This document shows positions 1 through 4,512 of a DNA stretch of 5,309 nt, piece after piece. The stretch covers positions 1-5,309 of the forward strand of contig CATWSG010000041.1 of the NCBI GenBank assembly GCA_958353395.1. The letters run 5' to 3'. Both the position numbers and the translations under genes were made by a program. Within the stretch, counting starts at the first letter, position 1; each line of letters starts with the position of its first letter. The notes beneath the pieces were generated by a model. It was not told where the DNA came from and searched no databases. It worked only from the letters and a program-made list of their open reading frames with translations. The DNA is from an uncultured Collinsella sp. GTDB lineage: Bacteria > Actinomycetota > Coriobacteriia > Coriobacteriales > Coriobacteriaceae.

Positions 1-59
1 ATAATCGGAGACTGAGCTGTACAGGTTCATTGTCCCGTCTCTACGGAGACTTCGACGGG

Positions 60-310
60 GGTAGTGCCCTCCATGTGACCCCTGCGCCGCCTCGGCCCTT
101 CTGGGCGGAGACGGCGTGCCGGATTCAGAGCGATTGTCCTGCTGGAAAACTGCAGGAAAGTAGGCGAACAGCCGAAGATCAGGAGTTGGTTGGATAGCCG
201 TGTGGCAACACACGTGTCGCGGTGATAAGCCGCAACGTCAAGCAAAGAGGATCACGATGAGCATGCAGCCGTGACGGATTCTGAGCCCAACCCCGGGTTC
301 CGCCATGTAC
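60..310 (+). ncRNA. structured RNA, resembles group II intron domain I fragment
   Basis: No credible protein gene lies here, but the plus strand is dense in hairpins. A 14-bp stem with two mismatches pairs 85-98 with 103-116 (loop TTCT). CCTGC 138-142 pairs with GCAGG 152-156. CGTGTG 199-204 and CACACG 209-214 close a GCAA tetraloop of the GNRA type. GCGG 219-222 pairs with CCGC 230-233 around TGATAAG, and GAGCCC 283-288 pairs with GGGTTC 295-300 with one wobble. The linkers around 157-180 and 229-245, including CCGCAACGTCAAGC, resemble from memory the domain I stretches of bacterial introns such as Ll.LtrB, where a GAC-TGA-GTC hairpin is followed by GCAATGTTAA. I found no domain V and no reverse transcriptase/maturase, so an intact intron is unlikely. 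The 5' boundary is uncertain. It could be another structured RNA. Confidence 0.35.
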
Positions 311-502
311 GGGGGTGCCGGTGAGGACGGCCGGCGCGTTAAAACGAACGGTCCGGATGCATGGGCGTAGCCATGCGGAGTCCCGCGAGATCGTCGAGCA
401 AAAGGCCAAGGGGCGGGTGAGGCTTTCCCAGCTGCAATGCTGGTTTCGAAGATTTAGGGAGGGTCCACGATTGTGCCCGGACTCTGTGGATGCTCCACCG
501 CC

Positions 503-556
503 TAACAATTCAACCACCAAGCTAATTAGTAACAATTCAACCACCAAGCTAATTAG
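503..556. repeat. perfect 27-bp tandem duplication, two copies
   Basis: Two identical 27-bp units abut at 503-529 and 530-556. Each begins TAACAATTCAACCACC and ends with the 8-bp palindrome CTAATTAG. They are AT-rich compared with their surroundings. Perfect identity points to a recent duplication or to selection on the repeat, for example a repeated protein-binding site. The unit length is a multiple of three, but no credible gene reads through it. Confidence 0.9.
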
Positions 557-791
557 ACCTCGCGACCAGTTATTACAATCAGCAAGTCATCAGCGCGAGG
601 CGTGCCAGCCGTCAGCCCTCAGCGCCGGCGTCGCTTCGCTCCCCGGGCGATGTAAATAAGAGATATATAAGTCAGCGAGCTTCGCGAGCGGATCATAGGT
701 GCCGTCAGGCACCGCATCAAAAACGATTCGCAATCATTTCGGAATACATGTCGCTGGCGATGAGTGGACCTAGTCCAGACCTGTATCCGTA

Positions 792-810
792 CTAGGCGTT
801 TCTAGAAATG
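792..810 (+). repeat. left copy of 19-bp direct repeat (possible element boundary)
   Basis: CTAGGCGTTTCTAGAAATG here matches 3780-3798 at 17 of 19 positions in the same orientation. It contains the 10-bp palindrome TTTCTAGAAA (799-808). The pair brackets the small membrane-protein gene, the recombinase and the three-gene lipoprotein cluster. This could be an attachment-site remnant of a small integrated element, or a degraded relative of the terminator at 3756-3795. Confidence 0.5.
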
Positions 811-1132
811 CGCATGAGAAAGGGCCGAACCGAAGTGTCTGGCCGGACGCCAATTGTCCGGGAACTGCTTCGTTTCGACCCTGCTTCATTCTACAGCCGC
901 GTCATGTTTATGGAGATCAATTCGGCAGCTGCAATTCATTCGATTGTAAGATGAGCTGTCCTGGACGGCTCCCACTGTTGCGATCACGCCGCATGGACGA
1001 TGGATGAACTCGCATGAGAACCCAAGCGTACGGTGGTTTTATCTGCCCAAAGAGGGTAGAATGACAACAGAAAACGACGCATCCCGTGTAAGCAACATGG
1101 AGCGCGGGCGGCCTAGTTTTCAGTCTTTGTTA

Positions 1133-1167
1133 AATGCCCGGGCTCCGACCCCCGGGCATTCTTATTT
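1133..1167. terminator. strong rho-independent-type terminator, possibly bidirectional
   Basis: A perfect 10-bp stem, AATGCCCGGG (1133-1142) with CCCGGGCATT (1151-1160), encloses the loop CTCCGACC. On the plus strand it is followed by CTTATTT, a T-rich tail. On the minus strand it begins one base after the stop codon of the 49-codon gene and is followed by a short T run, so it can also end that transcript. A second hairpin, ATTTGCGC (1164-1171) with GCGCAAAT (1177-1184), abuts it and covers the last codons of that gene. The better T-tract faces plus-strand transcription, which hints at an unannotated plus-strand RNA ending here. Confidence 0.7.
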
Positions 1168-1311
1168 GCGCTTGTGGCGCAAATGCCGTCCACTGTCCGC
1201 ACCGCGCGTACGCCTACGGACCTTAATCCGAACCTCATACGAGTTTAAAAACGCGATGATGAACGTGCCGACCGTTGCAAGAGCGGCCAGCGCGTTAAGG
1301 AATTTCAGCAT
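1162..1311 (-). CDS. 49-aa single-pass membrane peptide with basic tail, function unknown
   Basis: A complete small gene with strong translation signals: ATG at 1311, GGAGGT six bases upstream, TAA at 1162-1164, and a terminator hairpin immediately after. The product starts MLKFLNALAALATVGTFIIA. Residues 4-22 form one hydrophobic helix. The tail from residue 28 is extremely basic, with 11 Arg/Lys plus two His and only one acidic residue (Asp39). This predicts an inner-membrane peptide with a cytoplasmic basic tail. The same architecture occurs in type I toxin-antitoxin toxins (Fst/TxpA-like) and other small membrane proteins, but I recognise no homologue by sequence. The gene is divergent from the recombinase at 1569. 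A TAGAAT -10-like box lies about 50 bases upstream of the start codon. I am fairly sure it is a gene. A toxin role is only a hypothesis. Confidence 0.72.
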   Translation of the reverse strand: MLKFLNALAALATVGTFIIAFLNSYEVRIKVRRRTRGADSGRHLRHKRK

Positions 1312-1317
1312 ATGGTG

Positions 1318-1323
1318 ACCTCC
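1318..1323 (-). promoter_or_regulatory. Shine-Dalgarno of the 49-aa membrane peptide gene
   Basis: On the minus strand GGAGGT is followed by six bases (CACCAT) and then ATG. This near-ideal match to the 16S rRNA 3' end supports the short reading frame as a real gene and fixes its start. Confidence 0.75.
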
Positions 1324-1368
1324 GATCAAATCGTCGGCCGCCCGCGCACGGAATGCGCCGTGACATCA

Positions 1369-1374
1369 ATTCTA
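1369..1374 (-). promoter_or_regulatory. candidate -10 box for the membrane peptide gene
   Basis: TAGAAT on the minus strand is a five-of-six match to TATAAT, about 57 bases upstream of the start codon. No good -35 hexamer sits at 16-18 bases (the nearest hint is TTAACC at about 20), so the call is weak. It would give a 5' leader of about 50 nt. Confidence 0.3.
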
Positions 1375-1460
1375 ACCGAATCTGCTACTACCCCGGTTAA
1401 CTGGTACACCTCTGTTATTGTTCAAATTAAACAGTCTCAAAAGGTATGCTGAACGGCACT

Positions 1461-1530
1461 TGCAAATCGAGCGGTCGAGACCGTGCAAATCGAGTGTCAA
1501 AACCTAGTGCCAAAACCATCCTGTCAAACC
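1461..1530. repeat. cluster of short repeats upstream of recombinase, possible res/operator
   Basis: TGCAAATCGAG occurs twice (1461-1471 and 1484-1494), flanking the inverted repeat CGGTC-GA-GACCG (1472-1483). It is followed by three related units: GTGTCAAAACC (1494-1504), GTGCCAAAACC (1507-1517) and CTGTCAAACC (1521-1530), at 13-14 base spacing. All lie 39-108 bases before the recombinase start. Resolvases of the Tn3/gamma-delta family bind multi-subsite res loci in this position, with TGTC-starting arms, and repress their own promoter. The repeats here are mostly direct rather than paired inverted arms, so res function is an inference. Confidence 0.45.
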
Positions 1531-1568
1531 TCATGGGAAAATCAAACTACGAGGCAGGAGGCTAAAAA

Positions 1569-2153
1569 ATGACGCGATACGGCTACGCACGCGTAAGTAC
1601 AAAGGAACAGAAATTAGATCGCCAAATCGAAGCGCTGGTCAATGCCGGCGTACCCTATGGCCATATCTATAAGGACAAAGAAACTGGCGGTCGTGACGGT
1701 GACCGCACGCAGCAGAAAAAGTTGTTCAAAAAAATGAAGCGTGGCGATGAAGTAGTCGTCGAGTCTTGGGAGCGTCTATCCAGATCGACCAGGCAGCTGC
1801 TCAACTACGACCTGATGTTCCGAAACCTCGGGGTCAAACTGACTTCCTTGAAACAACCCGTTGATCTGGATACCGCGTTCGGCCGTTTCGTCTTAGGGAC
1901 CCACGCCTGCACAGCCGAACTTGAGCGCGACCTGATCAGGCAGCGTCAAGCTGAGGGAATCGCGATCAAGAGAAGTCATGGCGGCAACGTCGGCGGTCGT
2001 CCGCGCGTCGCAGACGTCAAGGTCGATGCGGCCGTGAAGCTCTACCTCGCCTGCGAGACGCCTATCACTGACATCTGCGCCGCCACGGGCATCTCGAAAT
2101 CGACGTTGTACCGCGTGCTCCGTGAACGCGGATTGGTGGGCGTCAGGAAATGA
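1569..2153 (+). CDS. small serine recombinase (resolvase/invertase family)
   Basis: This 194-aa protein catalyses site-specific DNA cleavage and rejoining through a 5'-phosphoserine link, as in Tn3-type resolvases and Hin/Pin invertases. Residues 4-11 read YGYARVST, with catalytic Ser10 and Arg8. Arg46 and the ERLSRS motif (Arg69, Arg72) complete the expected active site, although the usual Asp before the first of these arginines is Glu68. Residues 104-131 (GRFVLGTHACTAELERDLIR, then QRQAEGI) match the long dimerisation helix. A GGRPR hinge (142-146) precedes a C-terminal helix-turn-helix around 165-187 (ITDICAATGISKSTLYRVLR). Length fits the small resolvase/invertase group, not large serine integrases. 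AGGAGG lies seven bases before the ATG. Upstream repeats at 1461-1530 may be its binding sites. Which reaction it performs, and on what DNA, cannot be told from the sequence. Confidence 0.93.
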   Translation: MTRYGYARVSTKEQKLDRQIEALVNAGVPYGHIYKDKETGGRDGDRTQQKKLFKKMKRGDEVVVESWERLSRSTRQLLNYDLMFRNLGVKLTSLKQPVDLDTAFGRFVLGTHACTAELERDLIRQRQAEGIAIKRSHGGNVGGRPRVADVKVDAAVKLYLACETPITDICAATGISKSTLYRVLRERGLVGVRK

Positions 2154-2299
2154 GCCCGTCCATCGTTTCGCGATCTGTCAATAAGCTCGAGTGCAGCGGC
2201 GTTACTATATAAGAGTGCGGTATTTCTCCAACTGAAACCCTGCGTGAACGCATGACCTGAGACGCCTTTTTAGAACTCACCGATCGCAGGATGACTACA

Positions 2300-2364
2300 A
2301 ATCAACAGCGGCCGTGCATTGTCCCCAGCCGTATGGCATGGCGAAGCCATGCCCTTTGTTGATT
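2300..2364 (+). promoter_or_regulatory. structured 5' leader, potential three-way junction abutting the RBS
   Basis: Three helices nest neatly. AATCAACA (2300-2307) pairs with TGTTGATT (2357-2364) as an 8-bp closing stem. Inside it, GCGGC (2308-2312) pairs with GCCGT (2328-2332, one G-U), and GGCATGGC (2335-2342) pairs perfectly with GCCATGCC (2346-2353) around a GAA loop. The closing stem ends at the base before the GGAG ribosome binding site of the coiled-coil gene. The structure could therefore control translation, stabilise the mRNA or bind a protein. It matches no riboswitch class I recognise. The helices are exact in sequence; the regulatory role is inferred. Confidence 0.5.
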
Positions 2365-2377
2365 GGAGTGCTGCACC

Positions 2378-2953
2378 ATGGCAGACAATCCGAGCGAGAA
2401 GAAAATCAGCGAGACATCCGGCGTGAAGGCCGTCCTCGATGAGGCTGCCGAGCGGATCGAGGCGACATGGCGGGAGAAGCTGCTGCGCGAGACTGCCGAC
2501 CTCAGGACCGAGAACGCACTGCTCATGGCCCAGGTGGATGAATTCAGCCGCAAGCTCGCCGAGGCGACGGATCGGAATGAAAAGATTGAGGCCGACTGCA
2601 ATGAGCGGATTGCCTTTATAGAGGAGAAGTTCGAACTCGATACCGCGAACCTCGAACTCGAGAACAACGAGCTCCACGCCGCGAGCGTCAGATATCTCGC
2701 TGATGCCCGGGAGCTCGACAGACAGGTCGTCCAACTCCATGCCGAGGCCGTGGCCATGGTCGATGAGATCGAGCGCCTGCGCGGCGAGCGTGATGCCGCA
2801 TTGAAAACCCAGTCCGAGCTGAACGACGCACTCCTGGCCCAGCGCAACCTGATGGCCGAGGTCGCCGCCCTCAAGGACCGCCTCGCCGCCTCCGAGCAGC
2901 GGGCGGCCGTGGCCGAGGCCAAGGTCGAGGTCATGACCCAGAGGGGCGAGTAG
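2378..2953 (+). CDS. 191-aa coiled-coil protein, function unknown
   Basis: I start this gene at ATG 2378, preceded by GGAGTG (2365-2370) at seven bases. A TTG at 2363 overlaps that site and is a poor alternative. The product begins MADNPSEKK and is highly charged and Glu/Ala/Leu-rich. From about residue 15 to the end it is an almost unbroken amphipathic helix with heptad-like hydrophobic spacing, so a long parallel or antiparallel coiled coil is expected. There is no signal peptide, membrane segment or catalytic motif, and glycine and proline are scarce after residue 20. It is the first gene of a tight cluster: the next ATG is one base past its TAG, and a structured leader lies just upstream. 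A scaffolding or oligomerisation role with the neighbouring membrane protein is possible. Coiled coils give misleading homology hits, so I name no family. Confidence 0.85.
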   Translation: MADNPSEKKISETSGVKAVLDEAAERIEATWREKLLRETADLRTENALLMAQVDEFSRKLAEATDRNEKIEADCNERIAFIEEKFELDTANLELENNELHAASVRYLADARELDRQVVQLHAEAVAMVDEIERLRGERDAALKTQSELNDALLAQRNLMAEVAALKDRLAASEQRAAVAEAKVEVMTQRGE

Positions 2954-2954
2954 G

Positions 2955-3161
2955 ATGTCCACCTCGAAGATGTCGCATCGTACAGCCGTTGCTGTTGGGC
3001 TGATCGTCCTTCTTGCCGTAGCGATTGTCTTGACAGTCGTTGACGGCGCTGGAGCCGACTCGACAACTATCGGCGCCGTTCTGGCGCACCAAGATACCGC
3101 GTGGGTATCGGTCGGCGTAATTGCCGTTATTGTTGTCGCTGTGCTTGAACTGGTGGGTTGA
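2955..3161 (+). CDS. 68-aa small protein with two transmembrane segments
   Basis: The ATG is one base after the stop of the coiled-coil gene, and GAGGGG (2941-2946) sits eight bases upstream inside that gene, so the two are probably translated together. Residues 11-29 (AVAVGLIVLLAVAIVLTVV) form the first membrane helix and residues 50-67 the second. A polar loop with Asp30, Asp35, His45 and Asp47 separates them. Basic residues at the N terminus (Lys5, Arg9) suggest both ends are cytoplasmic and the loop faces outward. Two-helix size and shape resemble holins, but there is no charged C-terminal tail, no lysin gene and no phage gene nearby, so I do not call it one. It may be a membrane partner of the coiled-coil protein or of the lipoprotein encoded 62 bases downstream. 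Confidence 0.78.
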   Translation: MSTSKMSHRTAVAVGLIVLLAVAIVLTVVDGAGADSTTIGAVLAHQDTAWVSVGVIAVIVVAVLELVG

Positions 3162-3223
3162 CGGCATACGTGATCAACGAACAAAAGCAATAGATCAGTC
3201 AAGTATTCGGTTTGGAGTAAATC

Positions 3224-3733
3224 ATGAAAAGGCGTGTTAGCAAAAACGCCATCAGCCTGGCTCGAACTCTCGGCGTCGCCGGTCTTTTGGCGGTTGCCTT
3301 GGTTATGACCCCTGGGTGCAGCCAGGCAGACGATCACCAGACGGCAGTTCAGGTCGCCAATTCTGACAACGCGCAGGAAGAGGGCGCGGTTTACGGCAAG
3401 ATGGAGTACTCAATCACCGGCGTCGAGGTGCATGATTCCTCGATTAGCGATAGCGGGAAGGTCGCTGTTGTCCGCTGGCACGCCATCAACAATCAATCAG
3501 CAGATTCATTCGCCAACGGTTGCTACATCACGGCCTATCAGAATAAGCAGATACTTTCTTCCGGTTTTGCCGACGATTTGCAGGAAAGCGCCTCTTTGCA
3601 AGGGCTTGCGCCGGGAGGCGAATGCGACGGTGTGTCGACTTTCGAACTCAATGACATGTCCCCCATCGAAGTGAAGACCGACGGATATGGGACTGAATGG
3701 AACTCTCTTGACCAGACCTTTGAATTGGAATAG
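3224..3733 (+). CDS. DUF5067-like putative lipoprotein
   Basis: GGAG (3214-3217) lies six bases before the ATG. The 169-aa product has a basic start (MKRR), a hydrophobic helix (about residues 16-28) and Cys32 in the context MTPGC. This is a plausible though imperfect lipobox, since Thr rather than Leu/Val sits three residues before the Cys. A Ser/Asp/Gln-rich linker leads to a beta-rich domain (about 54-169). Its features are YSITGVEV, VVRWHAINNQSADSF, ITAYQNKQIL, a LAPGGEC turn and a SPIEVKT strand near the end. This order fits the DUF5067/DUF4352-like immunoglobulin-type lipoprotein domain common in Gram-positive gut bacteria, whose molecular role is unknown. It is probably anchored on the outer face of the membrane. 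It ends the plus-strand cluster, before the hairpin at 3756-3795. Confidence 0.82.
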   Translation: MKRRVSKNAISLARTLGVAGLLAVALVMTPGCSQADDHQTAVQVANSDNAQEEGAVYGKMEYSITGVEVHDSSISDSGKVAVVRWHAINNQSADSFANGCYITAYQNKQILSSGFADDLQESASLQGLAPGGECDGVSTFELNDMSPIEVKTDGYGTEWNSLDQTFELE

Positions 3734-3755
3734 GCCTCATGCATAGCATCTAATT

Positions 3756-3795
3756 TTCTAGAAACCCCCTAGAGCATTTCTAGGGGTTTCTAGAA
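3756..3795. terminator. long hairpin between convergent genes
   Basis: An 18-nt arm (3756-3773) pairs with a 17-nt arm (3779-3795) with a single bulged C, closing the five-base loop GCATT. Each arm carries a TTCTAGAA palindrome and a C/G run. It lies 22 bases after the lipoprotein stop and contains the TAG stop (3790-3792) of the convergent metallophosphoesterase gene, so it probably ends transcription from both sides. There is no long T-tract on either strand, so termination may rely on stem strength or a helper factor. Confidence 0.65.
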
Positions 3796-3798
3796 CTG
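3780..3798 (+). repeat. right copy of 19-bp direct repeat (possible element boundary)
   Basis: CTAGGGGTTTCTAGAACTG matches 792-810 at 17 of 19 positions in the same orientation. It spans the stop codon and last two sense codons of the minus-strand metallophosphoesterase gene and forms most of one arm of the hairpin at 3756-3795. If it is an attachment site, the host gene stays intact because the repeat restores its 3' end, as in many integrative elements. The alternative is that both copies are related terminators. Confidence 0.5.
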
Positions 3799-4512
3799 AG
3801 AACCGGGCGCAGCACTTTCGATCGGCACGATGTCTCGATAGACCAGACGGTGCCTGTCGTCACGCCACTCGTCACCGTGGTAGTGCCCGAAGAACCAAGC
3901 GCGGTAGTCGAGCCGCCCATCGAGCTCGCCCAGGAAGGTTTGCAGCTGATCCCCACGGTACTCACGTCCGCGCTCCCGGCACAGCTCTCTGGCCAGGGCA
4001 GCAGGAGCCTCATGCGTCACCACGTAATCGGCCCTCCAGCCTACGCGGTTGAGCGAGGCGCGGCAGTGGTCCATCTCCTCCTCGCTCGGCATCTCCTCGG
4101 GCCACCAGCTCCTCCCCTCCTTGCGATACTGCCTGTCGTTGCTCGCGGCGCCGCCCATGGCAAGGACCGTGGTTCCCGCGATGTCGAATACCCCTCCGCG
4201 CATGAGGTGCAGCACGTGCGGTCGTACCTCATGGACGAGACCGCCGCTCCACTCCCGCACCGGCAGTTCTGCCAGGGCGTGGTGGTTCTCATGGTTGCCG
4301 TCTACGAAACACGTGGTCCAGGGCTTCGACTCGAACCAGTCGAGCCAATACCTCTCAGCATTCGAGCCGTCCCAGACAAAGCCGAAGTCGCCCGCCACGA
4401 TCACCACGTCATCGCGCGTCAGCGTGCGCCCCGGCGGCCAAGATTTGAAGGCGAATCTGCTGGCCCCATACTCGGCCCTGCCGTGGACATCGCCTGTCAC
4501 ATAGACCGTCAT
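3790..4512 (-). CDS. calcineurin-like metallophosphoesterase (second tandem copy)
   Basis: This 240-aa protein has the full two-metal phosphoesterase signature. Asp8 and His10 lie in VTGDVHG, Asp42 in VAGDFGF, Asn73 and His74 in DGNHE, His167 in VVTHE, and His210 and His212 in FFGHYH. The family hydrolyses phosphoesters such as phosphoproteins, nucleotides or cyclic nucleotides; the substrate here is unknown. It is probably cytoplasmic, with no signal peptide or membrane segment. I start at ATG 4512, where MTVYVTGD matches the beginning of the upstream paralogue, rather than an ATG five codons earlier. The start shares one base with the TGA of that paralogue (TGATG). The only ribosome-site candidate is a weak GGGG nine bases upstream, so translation is probably coupled. 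Its stop codon lies inside the hairpin at 3756-3795. Confidence 0.92.
   Translation of the reverse strand: MTVYVTGDVHGRAEYGASRFAFKSWPPGRTLTRDDVVIVAGDFGFVWDGSNAERYWLDWFESKPWTTCFVDGNHENHHALAELPVREWSGGLVHEVRPHVLHLMRGGVFDIAGTTVLAMGGAASNDRQYRKEGRSWWPEEMPSEEEMDHCRASLNRVGWRADYVVTHEAPAALARELCRERGREYRGDQLQTFLGELDGRLDYRAWFFGHYHGDEWRDDRHRLVYRDIVPIESAAPGSQF

Larger units (their letters stand above)
311..1132. other. gene-poor stretch with scattered hairpins
   Basis: I see no convincing gene in this stretch of about 820 bases. It holds a 27-bp tandem duplication (503-556), a 7-bp inverted repeat CCTCGCG/CGCGAGG (558-564 and 594-600), a perfect 6-bp hairpin GGTGCC-GTCA-GGCACC (698-713), and an inverted repeat CCTAGT/ACTAGG (769-774 and 791-796). 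One copy of a repeat shared with the 3' end of a downstream metallophosphoesterase gene lies at 792-810. A plus-strand reading of 315-480 includes a stretch ending in WFRRFREG that faintly recalls IS3-type OrfA helix-turn-helix proteins, but there is no ribosome binding site or conserved context. Decayed mobile-element DNA is a fair guess and cannot be shown from sequence alone. Confidence 0.5.

Noticed and set aside
27..245. 72-codon minus-strand reading frame
   Set aside because: It lacks a ribosome binding site and recognisable motifs and is better explained as the opposite side of a structured RNA region.
315..659. 114-codon plus-strand frame with a GTG start containing a 9-residue repeat
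   Set aside because: No ribosome binding site and low-complexity composition; the repeat comes from the 27-bp duplication. The faint IS3 OrfA-like stretch was too weak to call.
1004..1318. 104-codon plus-strand frame
   Set aside because: It reads straight through a strong terminator hairpin and is antisense to the better-supported 49-codon gene.
2241..2271. TGCGT-GA-ACGCA palindrome followed by TTTTT as recombinase terminator
   Set aside because: The two-base loop is too small, and the T run lies 14 bases beyond the palindrome rather than directly after a stem, so it is not a convincing terminator.
2363..2377. Upstream TTG start for the coiled-coil gene
   Set aside because: The TTG overlaps the GGAG ribosome binding site that serves ATG 2378.
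2955..3161. Phage holin identity for the 68-aa two-TM protein
   Set aside because: No lysin or phage gene is nearby and there is no charged C-terminal tail; two-TM topology alone is not specific.
2270..3337. 355-codon minus-strand frame
   Set aside because: It is antisense to three well-supported plus-strand genes with good ribosome binding sites and has low-complexity composition typical of an antisense shadow.
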